Positions 18,035-27,031 of a stretch of DNA of 64,000 nucleotides are shown here, piece by piece. Position 1 is the first letter of the stretch; every line of letters starts with the position of its first letter. The DNA is from Panacibacter microcysteis (lineage in GTDB: Bacteria; Bacteroidota; Bacteroidia; Chitinophagales; Chitinophagaceae), in assembly GCF_015831355.1 (NCBI RefSeq), contig NZ_JADWYR010000002.1:1178001-1242000 (forward strand), given 5' to 3'. Under the pieces are notes generated by a model. That model made no database searches. It was given only the letters and a program-made list of their open reading frames with translations, and was not told the origin of the DNA. Position numbers and translations under genes: made by a program.

Positions 18035-18196
18035 ATGGACAGACCGACAACACTTTTGATACCTGAAAAAACAGACGAAGAATTTGAACAAGTTTTTTCA
18101 TGGCATTCATGCTGCACATGTACAGAACATCACGAAGATTTTTACCACCCCGCTTGTAAATGCGTGGCTTGCCTCAGTCTCCGCAGCGTCTCCTGA
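18035..18196 (+). CDS. Small Cys/His-rich protein, possibly truncated
   Basis: A 53-aa frame starting at ATG 18035, with acidic N-terminal part (EKTDEEFEQVF) and a Cys/His cluster (WHSCCTCTEHHEDFYHPAC, then CVAC). Two CxC/CxxC-like pairs and adjacent histidines suggest zinc binding. It takes the place of the next cassette gene: 19 bp after E4. The last seven residues are encoded by a short hairpin repeat (18182-18207) that recurs elsewhere, so the original C-terminus may have been cut off by repeat insertion or recombination. No downstream 200-bp element is present. Confidence 0.5.
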   Translation: MDRPTTLLIPEKTDEEFEQVFSWHSCCTCTEHHEDFYHPACKCVACLSLRSVS

Positions 18197-18207
18197 AAGA
18201 GACGCTG
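18182..18207. repeat. Short hairpin repeat
   Basis: Perfect nine-base stem CAGCGTCTC/GAGACGCTG with a CTGAAA loop. Related copies are at 18663-18696 and 23384-23412, with degraded ones near 19850 and 22712. It may act as a terminator (followed by TATTTTG). Confidence 0.7.
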
Positions 18208-18262
18208 TATTTTGATCAATCTATGACAGAAATGATTGTTATTTATAACCGCCTTTCAATCC

Positions 18263-18652
18263 ATGAACAAAAGACTAATTCTATTCATAGCTTACAAAGC
18301 CTGTGATGGTAACGATTTCGGCTTATCGAAAAGGAATTCTTATCAATACAGAAACGCTTTAAATTTAATCGGGTTAAATGTTTTTATACATATTATTCAA
18401 CTACTACTTTTTGCTACCAATATTGACTTAATGAAAAGTGACCAGGTAAAGGAAATATATGTAGTTGTATTTTTAGTATGCCTGCTAACCGTGTTCTTGT
18501 TGATGAAATTCATATTTCCAAAGAAAGTGTTGGCGAAAGCAATCAGTCAGTATAAAGGCTCAAATTTGGAAGGGAAATGTAAACTAATAGGTTTTGGGTA
18601 TTTATTTTTCAATTTTGTACTTGCGTTATTTGTTGCGGTATGGAATAACTAG
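18263..18652 (+). CDS. Orphan three-TM membrane protein
   Basis: A 129-aa protein with hydrophobic segments around residues 35-52, 62-82 and 108-127 and a short soluble start (MNKRLILFIAYKACDGND). ATG 18263 is preferred over a TTG 27 bp upstream. No family recognised. It lies after the last palindromic element but keeps the AT-rich composition of the cassette genes. A hairpin repeat follows its stop by about 10 bp. Confidence 0.62.
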   Translation: MNKRLILFIAYKACDGNDFGLSKRNSYQYRNALNLIGLNVFIHIIQLLLFATNIDLMKSDQVKEIYVVVFLVCLLTVFLLMKFIFPKKVLAKAISQYKGSNLEGKCKLIGFGYLFFNFVLALFVAVWNN

Positions 18653-18662
18653 CAATTCAATA

Positions 18663-18696
18663 TCCGCACCATCTCCTGAAAGGCACGCTGCGGATG
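18663..18696. repeat. Short hairpin repeat, imperfect
   Basis: CGCACCATCTCCTGAAAGGC then ACGCTGCGG; a diverged copy of the hairpin at 18182. The remaining gap to 19168 holds a variant A repeat and no convincing gene. Confidence 0.55.
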
Positions 18697-18758
18697 GTTT
18701 AAACGAATTGATGTTATCCAGACATTCATTTAAACACAGCCGACTACGACGTATCGTT

Positions 18759-18812
18759 GATGCCATAAAAACGGAACGCACAAGTGAGTGACACAACAGG
18801 CGATGCCATGAA
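18759..18812 (+). repeat. Dispersed REP-like repeat, variant A
   Basis: Full copy bounded by direct repeats of GATGCCAT at 18759 and 18802 (43-nt spacing) around the core CACAAGTGAGTGACACAAC. Confidence 0.85.
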
Positions 18813-19168
18813 AAACTGTTGCTGGTAACAAATCTTTTATTTCGGTTAAGCATTTGTACAAGATTCAACAAACGCGGATGGAACATCAATGTAATTTCTC
18901 CATTTGGTTTATCAGCGTTAATGAAAGAGAAAAAATGAACTGCGAGCAATGTGGCTTTTATGAAACAATAGTTTTCTATGTAAAGAATCAGATTTTCATT
19001 TAAGCATTTGCGCCAGTTTTAACAAAAAGATTTAATAGCAATCAATAAATTGAACAGGAAACAATCATCTATTTAGTAAGCTGGTCAAAAAAAGAAAGAT
19101 ACTTGCATTTTACCTGATCAAAAATATTGTATACAGTATTAAAACATATGAAACCTTAAACATAAAAA

Positions 19169-19822
19169 ATGAAATTCTTAATTACAACAATCATAAGTAC
19201 GGCCTTATACTTAACAAGTTTTGCTACAGCCCAATATCCTGACAAGATATTCTTTAATGGTAAAGAATATGCTCTTCTCTCAAATCCGTTAGAAGCTTTT
19301 TTTGAAAAAAATCCTGAGAGACGACCAGAAGGAGGTGTAATATCATCAGCTCTTTGGCGGGGATATGTTGCAACATTTGAAGTCAGAGACAATCAGTTAT
19401 TTGTAAAAGACATTCAAATTATATATATAAACACAACGGATAAAAACAATCATGATGACGAATGGAAAAGTGTAATGGAAGAAGTTTTTCCGGAACAAAA
19501 AGATGTAAAGGTTGACTGGTTAACCGGATTGCTTGTTCTACCTCATGGAAAAATTGTAAACTATGTTCACATGGGCTATGGTTCTACATACGAAAAATAT
19601 TTCCTTTTAGAAATTGACAAAGGTGACTACATCAAATCGAAGCAGTTTGATTATGAAGAATATGAAAAATTCAAGGACAAACAGTTTGAAGAATACAAAA
19701 AAACTGAAGAATACAAGGAAACTAAAGCAAAGCTAAAAAAAGAAGGTAATAGCGATGAGTATATTGACAATTTTCTTAGAAGTTTTGTGACGGATTACAC
19801 ATCAAAAATTTTGCCTGACTAG
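19169..19822 (+). CDS. Secreted orphan protein with charged C-terminal helix
   Basis: A 217-aa protein with a Sec signal peptide (MKFLITTIISTALYLTSFATA, cleavage before QYPDK). The mature part starts IFFNGKEYALLSNPLE; its last 65 residues are a Lys/Glu-rich helix (YEEYEKFKDKQFEEYKKTEE). No family recognised. It stands alone with an AT-rich leader. It is AT-rich like the cassette genes 1 kb upstream, but no palindromic element flanks it. Confidence 0.75.
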   Translation: MKFLITTIISTALYLTSFATAQYPDKIFFNGKEYALLSNPLEAFFEKNPERRPEGGVISSALWRGYVATFEVRDNQLFVKDIQIIYINTTDKNNHDDEWKSVMEEVFPEQKDVKVDWLTGLLVLPHGKIVNYVHMGYGSTYEKYFLLEIDKGDYIKSKQFDYEEYEKFKDKQFEEYKKTEEYKETKAKLKKEGNSDEYIDNFLRSFVTDYTSKILPD

Positions 19823-20136
19823 AACACATTACATAACAACATCGTTTCCGTCTGTTCGGCATCTCTGAATGGAACGCTGCGGGTGATTTAAACGATTTGG
19901 CGTGTTCCGACATCAATGAAAGTAAAAGAAAAACGACTGGAAGTAGCGATACTTACTTTTAACAATCATCCGGAACAAAGTTATGGCTGCAAAAAAACAA
20001 CAGCTATCAATCAATGTACATCTGGGTGAAATACCTTACCCAGCAAAATAAATACATGATTGTATGTGTAACAACAGGCACCACCCTCAACAGCGGAATC
20101 TGTGGAAACAAAAAGTGGTAACTTCAAAATAAAAAA

Positions 20137-20529
20137 ATGATAACATCAACCGGGGCCAGCACACACTTTGCACCTGAACTACATATTCCAAATGGAACAA
20201 AGAGCATAGAATTTTATACAAGATTTGGCGCTACTGAAAATTTCTGTTTTAGAAATGATGATGAAAGCATTCATGTAGCGGAACTGGAAATCAACGGCGC
20301 CATTTTTCATGTTCACGAAACCATGCGTGATGCGCTTGAACCTGTAAGCGCCAAAGGCGTAACTGCAGTTATCGGGTTATTCGTTCCTGACGTGGAGGAG
20401 ATTATGCAACAAGCTATTAAGGCTGGTGCAACAGAAATTAATCCTACAACAGATCATGATTATGGATACAGGCAGGGAATGTTTAAGGATCCATTTGGGC
20501 ATTATTGGCAAATACAGAAAAAGATATAA
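20137..20529 (+). CDS. VOC-superfamily (glyoxalase/PhnB-like) protein
   Basis: A 130-aa single VOC domain of two beta-alpha-beta-beta-beta modules. The first module includes SIEFYTRFGATENF, the second ends KDPFGHYWQIQKKI, the usual VOC terminal motif with a metal-binding Glu position replaced by Gln. Family members are metal-dependent dioxygenases, isomerases or resistance proteins; the substrate is not predictable here. It is isolated between repeat-rich intergenic regions (19823-20136 and 20530-21189), neither of which shows another gene. Confidence 0.88.
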   Translation: MITSTGASTHFAPELHIPNGTKSIEFYTRFGATENFCFRNDDESIHVAELEINGAIFHVHETMRDALEPVSAKGVTAVIGLFVPDVEEIMQQAIKAGATEINPTTDHDYGYRQGMFKDPFGHYWQIQKKI

Positions 20530-20655
20530 CAGGACAAATTTCAGCTTTTGTGTTTGGCGAAATACCTCCCGAGATCAATGTGAAAAGGGAAGATTGAACT
20601 AACTTATGTCAGTCCGAAAAATCTATGCTTACGTTGCCTGCGATAACGCTTCGCT

Positions 20656-20710
20656 GATGCCATAACAACCGAACGTACAAGTGAGTGACACAACAGGCGA
20701 TGCCATGAAA
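20656..20710 (+). repeat. Dispersed REP-like repeat, variant A
   Basis: Complete copy with GATGCCAT direct repeats at 20656 and 20699 around GTACAAGTGAGTGACACAAC. It runs directly into the 92-bp tandem repeat. Confidence 0.88.
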
Positions 20711-20945
20711 TGCTACCGCTGAAACAATAATATATAAAGCATTCAGTGCAACTAAAAACTACATTTGATACAATAAATAAATTCAGTTTTCACGCCAGTA
20801 AATGCTACCGCTGAAACAATAATATATAAAGCATTCAGTGCAACTAAAAACTGCCTTTGATACAATAACCATATTTAGTTTTCACGCAAGTAAATGCTAC
20901 TGCTGAAACAACAATAGCTAAAGCATTCAGTGCAACTAAAAATTG
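20711..20945 (-). repeat. 92-bp tandem repeat, about 2.5 copies
   Basis: Units begin at the TGCTAC motif at 20711, 20803 and 20895, exactly 92 bp apart. Unit content: TGCTACCGCTGAAACAATAA, AAGCATTCAGTGCAACTAAA, then a TTTGATACAATAA stretch and AGTTTTCACGC. The same unit occurs in reverse orientation at 38961-39371. Confidence 0.9.
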
Positions 20946-21189
20946 CTGCTGGTTTCATACCTTTCTATGCTATCCTGCTACAGCCGATGCTTTTAGCCAT
21001 AAAACGTTCAATGACTTATTAAGAAAAAAACGCGAATGTTAATTCGCGGTTACAACTATTATGTTTACGTAATTTATTTTTATACCGGGCGTTTGAACAT
21101 TCTTGTATGCAATGTATATTGGTGTATGATCTGCAATACACCCTGCATCAACAACCAGCAGTTGTACTAACCAAACCTACTTTTGATAC

Positions 21190-22701
21190 ATGAAAAAAAT
21201 GCTTGTTATCAGTTGCCTGCTTACACTTACAGGCTTTTTTGCTCAGGCACAATCCAAACAACACATTATTGACAGCTTTGTACAGGCATTGGTGAAGCAC
21301 CAGGATTTCAGCGGCAACGTATTGGTGATCGATAAAGGCAACATTATTTACGAGCATTCTTTCGGGTATGCTGATCTGGCTGACCATAGCCCCAACAGGC
21401 CAACGATTACTTTTCCTATAGCGAGCATATCCAAACTGTTTACGGCAACAGCGATCTTACAACTGCATGAGCAAGGCAGGCTGAAAATAACAGATGCTGT
21501 TGCGAAATACCTGCCTCAATTTCCTTATGCGGATGTAACGATCAGGCATTTACTTTCGCATACATCCGGGTTGCCGCCATACAATGCATTCTTTGACAAA
21601 TACCACGAAAAAGATCCGCAAAGGGTTTTTACCAACAGGGATTTTCTTCCGGGTGTTGTGGCAAATAAACAACCGCTGGTATACAAGCCCGGCGACAACG
21701 GGAACTATGACAACATCAACTTTTTGGTACTGGCGCTGATTATTGAAAAGCTTTCGGGGCTGAGTTATGAAAGCTATATTCAAAAAAATATTCTTACACC
21801 GGCAGGTATGACAGAGACGGTATTTTTTCCGCTGCCTAAACAATTTAATACCGTAGCCATACAAAACTTTTCGTTCCCGCACGTGTATCTGCACCTGTAC
21901 GATTCGCTGCCCGTGAAATCAAATTCGATTGCTTATGTAAAAGCATACTGGCATTCGTACGGCTTTAATGGCTTTGGTGATTACATTAGTACAATGCGCG
22001 ATTTATGGAAGTTTGACCAGGCACTTTACAGGAATGTGTTGCTGAAACAACAAACCCTGTCAGCGGCTTTTGTACCCGTGAAGTTGAACAACGGGGAAAA
22101 TAATCGTGACGAATTTGGTCTGGGCTGGGAAATAGAAAAAGACAGCTCGATGGGTAAGCTGGTTTATCACAGCGGAGCGGCTATGGGACTAAGCGCAAAC
22201 ATCATGCGGAATATTACCACACAACAAACGGTAATTGTATTTGACAACATGCATTTTAATGCCCATGAAACGGCCGGCAAAATAATGATGCTGCTCAACA
22301 ACAGGCATGTTGACATGCCGCGGAGAAGTATTGCGAGAATGTACGGCATCGCTTTACGGAACGAAGGCGCGGTTGCTGCCAAAGCGTTATTGGAAAATTT
22401 GCAGAAAGACACCATTAATTATTACCTGAGTGAAGATGAAATGAACTCGCTCGGGTACGACTTTATGGGCAACAGTAACCCCTACCAGTTGCCGGAACAA
22501 CATTTGTATAAGCAGGCCATCGAAACACTAAAATTAAACGTGTCGTTATTCCCGGATAGCTGGAACGCCTATGACAGTTATGGTGAAGCATTATTGGCTG
22601 ATGGGCAAAAGGAGGAAGCGATTAAGATGTATCAGCGATCGATAGAACTGAATCCAAAAAATGACAACGCGCAGAAAGTACTGCGACAGCTTTTGCAGTA
22701 G
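21190..22701 (+). CDS. Serine hydrolase, beta-lactamase class C fold, with C-terminal TPR
   Basis: A 503-aa exported protein. Signal peptide MKKMLVISCLLTLTGFFAQA. Residues about 25-370 form a beta-lactamase/D-Ala-D-Ala carboxypeptidase fold: SxxK nucleophile motif S79-I-S-K82, a YDN motif in GNYDNINFL, and the HSG triad in VYHSGAAMGLS. Residues about 430-500 contain TPR-like helices (WNAYDSYGEALLADGQKEEA). The family includes esterases and peptidases; true beta-lactamase activity is not implied. It probably acts in the periplasm. It follows the tandem repeat region and is alone in its transcription unit. Confidence 0.92.
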   Translation: MKKMLVISCLLTLTGFFAQAQSKQHIIDSFVQALVKHQDFSGNVLVIDKGNIIYEHSFGYADLADHSPNRPTITFPIASISKLFTATAILQLHEQGRLKITDAVAKYLPQFPYADVTIRHLLSHTSGLPPYNAFFDKYHEKDPQRVFTNRDFLPGVVANKQPLVYKPGDNGNYDNINFLVLALIIEKLSGLSYESYIQKNILTPAGMTETVFFPLPKQFNTVAIQNFSFPHVYLHLYDSLPVKSNSIAYVKAYWHSYGFNGFGDYISTMRDLWKFDQALYRNVLLKQQTLSAAFVPVKLNNGENNRDEFGLGWEIEKDSSMGKLVYHSGAAMGLSANIMRNITTQQTVIVFDNMHFNAHETAGKIMMLLNNRHVDMPRRSIARMYGIALRNEGAVAAKALLENLQKDTINYYLSEDEMNSLGYDFMGNSNPYQLPEQHLYKQAIETLKLNVSLFPDSWNAYDSYGEALLADGQKEEAIKMYQRSIELNPKNDNAQKVLRQLLQ

Positions 22702-22847
22702 CTTCCTCAACCTGCGGCGTTTCGTGAAAGGGAAGATGCGAAAAGCGAACAGTCCACAAGAAAGTGTATAATTGTTTTATACGCTGCTTCCCAGTTTATT
22801 ATTCTAAGCTTTGTATATTTATTGCCAACAAATAAAACCCTTCTAAA

Positions 22848-23348
22848 ATGAAAAAACTATTTTTCGGATTACTATTCGGCTTGTTATGCCACATTTCGTT
22901 CGCACAAAATTTACCAGACTTTGACGCGATTAGCATTGATAAAAAAGAGGATTTTAATGTAACAGCTGATGATGCCGCTTTGCAAGCCGCAAATTATCTC
23001 TTCTCAACACCGCTGGAAAAGAATGATGCTGGCAGATTAAGATCAATGCAATACATCATCAAATGGATGTCTGGCACGCCGGATTATAATTTTACGCTTG
23101 ATGAGCAGGCAACAAAATTTGCTAAAAAGAGCGATGATCTTTTAGGCCTGTACATGGCCGCAATGACAAAGTATGTACTGGAAAATAAAGAAAATGCGAA
23201 AGACCAGAACATGATAAAACTCAACGCTGTGAAGTTGATTATTGCTTATGCGAAAGAAGAAAAAAACAAAGTGAAAATAAATGCTGAGTTAAAAAAAGCA
23301 ATAGAAGCAGATGATAAGGGAGAACTCTCAACATATTTGAAGATATAG
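22848..23348 (+). CDS. Small secreted helical protein, unknown
   Basis: A 166-aa protein with signal peptide MKKLFFGLLFGLLCHISFAQ. The mature chain is mostly helical and rich in Lys/Asp/Ala (DFDAISIDKKEDFNVTADDA). It resembles uncharacterised Bacteroidota exported proteins, but no family name can be given. It lies 146 bp after the serine hydrolase without an evident terminator. A hairpin repeat at 23384-23412 follows. Confidence 0.75.
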   Translation: MKKLFFGLLFGLLCHISFAQNLPDFDAISIDKKEDFNVTADDAALQAANYLFSTPLEKNDAGRLRSMQYIIKWMSGTPDYNFTLDEQATKFAKKSDDLLGLYMAAMTKYVLENKENAKDQNMIKLNAVKLIIAYAKEEKNKVKINAELKKAIEADDKGELSTYLKI

Positions 23349-23383
23349 AGTGCTTGGTCACTTTTTTAATATTCCCGTTATAG

Positions 23384-23412
23384 CAGCGTCTCCGGAAAGA
23401 GGCGCTGCGAGT
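23384..23412. repeat. Short hairpin repeat
   Basis: GCAGCGTCTCCGGAAAGAGG followed by CGCTGCG; 36 bp after a stop codon, related to the hairpin at 18182. Confidence 0.65.
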
Positions 23413-23464
23413 TAACAACCTGTATTTACACCACCCTTTACGTTGACCGCAATACCGCTTCGTT

Positions 23465-23535
23465 GATGCCATGAAAACCAACCGTACAAGTGAGTGACAC
23501 AACAGGCGATGCCATAAAAAACTACTGCCGGTTAC
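23465..23535 (+). repeat. Dispersed REP-like repeat, variant A with GCCGGTTAC end
   Basis: GATGCCAT direct repeats at 23465 and 23508 flank the core GTACAAGTGAGTGACACAAC. The right side continues ACTACTGCCGGTTACAT and stops about 5 bp from the stop codon of the minus-strand gene that ends at 23540. Confidence 0.85.
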
Positions 23536-23539
23536 ATCC

Positions 23540-26500
23540 TTATCTTATGAGCACCACGCTTCCTGTACGGGTTATCTGGCCGCACGGAACCTGCGCCTTA
23601 ATAACATAGATGTAAGAGCCGGTAAGCTGTTTAGTGCCGTTCATGGTGCCATCCCAGCAATCAGACGGATTTTTCGTGTGGAAAATGAGTTTGCCCTGCC
23701 TGTTGAAAATGCTAAAATCCAGCGATGTGAGTGTTCCCCATTTACGCACACCAAAACAATCGTTGTTGCCATCGTCGTTGGGCGTGAAGGCGGTTGGTAA
23801 CTGGTAGCCGTTCTCTACCGATTTGTAAACGTTGACAGTAACGGAATCGTAACTGTAACAGCCACCCGCCGCGGTAACTTTTACATAGTATTTCGTGGAC
23901 TGCTGGGGAGATGCCACGGGATTGGCAATGGCGGCATTATTGAGTGATGCTGCCGGGAACCATTGGTAACTTATACCCCCTTCTGCTTTCAGTGAAGCGG
24001 TAGGTAAAATGCAGTCAATATCGTTTGTTTTAGAGGCTTTGGTATACATTTTTGCACTTGCCGCAATAGTTGCAGAAAGTGTATCGGTTATGCTGCAGGA
24101 AGTATCTTTTATAACCACCCGGTAAGTAGTGTTTTCCACCGGCGATGCGATGGCCGTAGTGCCGGCCGCAACCAGCGTAGAGGCAGGCAGCCATTCATAA
24201 ACATCCCCTCCGCCGGCTGTAAGCGTTATGGTTTTTCCGGGACAGGTAGCTGCCGTTTGAGGATCGAGACTAAACACAGCTTTTGACCTCACCGCTACGG
24301 TAACGGAATCTTTTGCAGTACAGCCATATTCATTAAGCGCTTCTACAAAATACATGGTTGTTGTAGCTGGTTTTGCAACAGGATTAGCACCGGATGCATC
24401 ACTCAAAGTATTGGCCGGTGACCACGTGAAAGTAGTGTTTGGTGATGCTGCCGTTGCCGCGAGTCTTGCTTCTGCGCCTGCGCAAATCAGTGTATCAAGC
24501 GTGGCGGCAAGCAGTTTGGGTGAAGGGTTAACTTCTATGGTAACCGAATCACTGGCTGAGCAGCCATTGGCATCTGTTACATGCACACGGTAGGTTATGG
24601 TTGTATCAGGTATGGTAAACGTACCGCCGCCGGCATTATGGGTGAGATAATTTTTCGGGCTCCAGTTAAATGTAACGCCGGCTGTGGCAGTCGTTGGCAA
24701 GGATACTTTTGTACCTGCGCACACCACCATGTCCTGCGGTGCAATTACGTAAGGTACCGGCTTTACATTGATGCGTATAGAATCAATGCCTTTGCAGCCA
24801 TTGTCTGCCGTAACGGTACAAACATAAGTAGTAGAATCGAGTGGTGACGCCGTAGGCGTATTGCTCAGCGGGTCTGACAATGAAACGACAGGCAGCCACG
24901 AATAACTTTTGATATTGGACCCATTGGCAGTGAGTTGCGTTTTGCCACCTGCACAGATGGTTGCACCGCCACCGATCTGCCAGGCGAGCTGGCTGTACAT
25001 GGTAACCTTAATAGAATCTTTTGCCGAGCAGCCATTGGCATCTGTGACCCGTACTGTGTAAAGACCTGAGTTTGTAACGTTATAGGTTTGACTCACCGTA
25101 CCATCCTGCCACAAATACGAGGATTGATCATTCTGCGCATTGAGCAATATACCGGCAACACAGATGGTGGTATCGTTACCTAAACTCACAACAGGTAAAG
25201 CATGTTGTATAACGTTTACACTATCCCCTACTGTGCAGCCGTAATAGTTTGCTTCAATCCAGTATTTACCTGGCCGAGTGATTAAAATAAAACTATCGGT
25301 CCCTGTATTGGACCACGCAATATTACCTGCAAAAAAAGAGGTCTTAAGTAGCAGGCTGTCACCCATACAAAAGGAAGTATCCGGGAGTAACCTTGCTGCA
25401 GGGGGAGCAACAATATGCAGTATTTTGGTCAAAGACTGCTCTGTAGGCAACCCCTTATCTACAGTGAGCATTAGATTGTATATACCCGGCACCTTATAAG
25501 TAAAAGGTAACGGCATCGAATCTGAAGAAGTGAAAATGTTGGTGGTACCACTACCTCCTTCAATACCGAAATTCCAGAAAAAGGTAGTGCCCCCGCTTGT
25601 TTTATTTACGATGGTTACCGGCGTATTTACGCAAACGGTATCTGCCACTTCAAAATCGGCATTAACAGCCGGCACATCACATTTAAGGGCACATAGTACG
25701 GTAAGGCTTACGTCTTTATTTTTCTTTGAAAAATCAGTCGTTATATTAGTCGGTGACTCACTGCCTGTTTTGGCCCATTTAAAGTCTGCACTTATTACGG
25801 TGATATTTTCAACAGTAAGATCAGCCGTATCAGTCTGGCAGGGTTCATCAATCACACCGTTGGAATCAAAAGCAATAACAAACATGGCATCTAATCCGCC
25901 TCTTTTGTCCGAACCTACTGATACAATTTTATCGCCGATAAGTTCCAGCCGCGTAAGTTTCCGGTCATTACCGCCTTTCAATTTTTTGGAGAATACCGGT
26001 GTTCCTTCTTTGCTTACCCTGAAGATAAAGCCACTGCTGTTTGCTTCCATTCCTGAACAGGTTATAAACCCGCCGTCTGGCATAGACCGAAAGCCTGAAT
26101 AACTGTTGCTTACTTCTTCAGGTATGGTTAACTGGTACGAGGCGTTGATGTTAAAATCCTCATCCAGCCTCAACACCGCCTGGCGCATTTTATTTTGCTG
26201 GTTACCGTTGGTCAGATGGCTGTTGATCCAGAATCCGCCATTTACATTGTCTTTGAATATATAAGGGCTGCCTATATTGTTTGTAAGTGTACCGAGTTTT
26301 ACAACGTTTAATACTGAAGCATTGGCTTTCGAAATCTCCATTACAAATGACTCGGTTTTACCGGCTTGTTGCTGAATACTGCCAGACACCACCAGGTTAT
26401 TTCCTTTTTCAGCAATGCCAATGCCGTTGTCTTCATTCCCGCTATCAAATTGCCTGGACCAGATCAGGTTTCCTCCTTTGTCCAGGCGCATCACAACTAC

Positions 26501-27031
26501 ATCGGCATTTACCGAAGAAACGTTTGTTATACCTGTAACGGCGTGCAGATTGCCACTGGTCTCCATAATATCCATTGCCACATCTCCATTGGGCGAATTG
26601 AAGCTGAAACGCCTCACCCACCTTATAAAACCTGCCGGGTTAATGGCCATGCAAAGCATGTCACTTTTGGAAGAGCCGGGCGATGTGGTGGAACCGGCAA
26701 TCAGCAAACCACCGTTCGATGTCGGGCTTGCTTTTCTTACAAATTCATTGCCCAGGCCGCCATACATCTGCGACCATAAAACTGTTCCTGTGCCTGTTAT
26801 TTTGGTCACAAGTATATTTCTTCCACCTGTTGAATCTCCTGTTGTTCCTACAACAAAAAACTGGTTGTTGCCCGCATCTACAACGTCAAATGCATTGGCA
26901 TGATAACCTGCAGTAGAAAGCGCATATTTAAATGATTTGTAACAGTCATCCTGGGCGTGGGTGACCATAGGTGGTAGCACAAAAAGTGCAAGCAGCACAA
27001 ATGAAGTGGGATAAATCTTTATAGGATTCAC
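23540..27031 (-). CDS. T9SS type B sorting-domain protein with adhesin-like repeats
   Basis: A 1163-aa secreted protein. Signal peptide about residues 1-26 (ending MVTHAQ). Residues 30-420 are beta-propeller-like repeats (for example VVGTTGDSTGGRNILVTKI). A PKD-like domain follows (TFFWNFGIEGGSG), then six to seven Ig-like repeats of about 85 residues, each with a Cys pair and phrases such as VTDANGCSAKDSI. The C-terminal 80 residues are a gliding-motility type T9SS domain (LPTAFTPNDDGNNDCFGV, ending TGSVVLIR), directing export by type IX secretion. It is probably a surface adhesin or structural protein. It stands alone, convergent with the small secreted gene. Confidence 0.93.
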   Translation of the reverse strand: MNPIKIYPTSFVLLALFVLPPMVTHAQDDCYKSFKYALSTAGYHANAFDVVDAGNNQFFVVGTTGDSTGGRNILVTKITGTGTVLWSQMYGGLGNEFVRKASPTSNGGLLIAGSTTSPGSSKSDMLCMAINPAGFIRWVRRFSFNSPNGDVAMDIMETSGNLHAVTGITNVSSVNADVVVMRLDKGGNLIWSRQFDSGNEDNGIGIAEKGNNLVVSGSIQQQAGKTESFVMEISKANASVLNVVKLGTLTNNIGSPYIFKDNVNGGFWINSHLTNGNQQNKMRQAVLRLDEDFNINASYQLTIPEEVSNSYSGFRSMPDGGFITCSGMEANSSGFIFRVSKEGTPVFSKKLKGGNDRKLTRLELIGDKIVSVGSDKRGGLDAMFVIAFDSNGVIDEPCQTDTADLTVENITVISADFKWAKTGSESPTNITTDFSKKNKDVSLTVLCALKCDVPAVNADFEVADTVCVNTPVTIVNKTSGGTTFFWNFGIEGGSGTTNIFTSSDSMPLPFTYKVPGIYNLMLTVDKGLPTEQSLTKILHIVAPPAARLLPDTSFCMGDSLLLKTSFFAGNIAWSNTGTDSFILITRPGKYWIEANYYGCTVGDSVNVIQHALPVVSLGNDTTICVAGILLNAQNDQSSYLWQDGTVSQTYNVTNSGLYTVRVTDANGCSAKDSIKVTMYSQLAWQIGGGATICAGGKTQLTANGSNIKSYSWLPVVSLSDPLSNTPTASPLDSTTYVCTVTADNGCKGIDSIRINVKPVPYVIAPQDMVVCAGTKVSLPTTATAGVTFNWSPKNYLTHNAGGGTFTIPDTTITYRVHVTDANGCSASDSVTIEVNPSPKLLAATLDTLICAGAEARLAATAASPNTTFTWSPANTLSDASGANPVAKPATTTMYFVEALNEYGCTAKDSVTVAVRSKAVFSLDPQTAATCPGKTITLTAGGGDVYEWLPASTLVAAGTTAIASPVENTTYRVVIKDTSCSITDTLSATIAASAKMYTKASKTNDIDCILPTASLKAEGGISYQWFPAASLNNAAIANPVASPQQSTKYYVKVTAAGGCYSYDSVTVNVYKSVENGYQLPTAFTPNDDGNNDCFGVRKWGTLTSLDFSIFNRQGKLIFHTKNPSDCWDGTMNGTKQLTGSYIYVIKAQVPCGQITRTGSVVLIR

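Noticed and set aside
18626-18949. Minus-strand 107-aa frame
   Set aside because: It runs through the end of a membrane gene, a hairpin repeat and a variant A repeat; no protein-like pattern.
21178-21185. TACTTTTG box before the serine hydrolase
   Set aside because: Matches TAnnTTTG but lies only 4 bp before the ATG, which would put the transcription start inside the coding sequence; likely chance.
24354-26903. Several plus-strand frames of 73-190 aa
   Set aside because: They are shadows of the large minus-strand T9SS type B gene, whose signal peptide and sorting domain are unambiguous.
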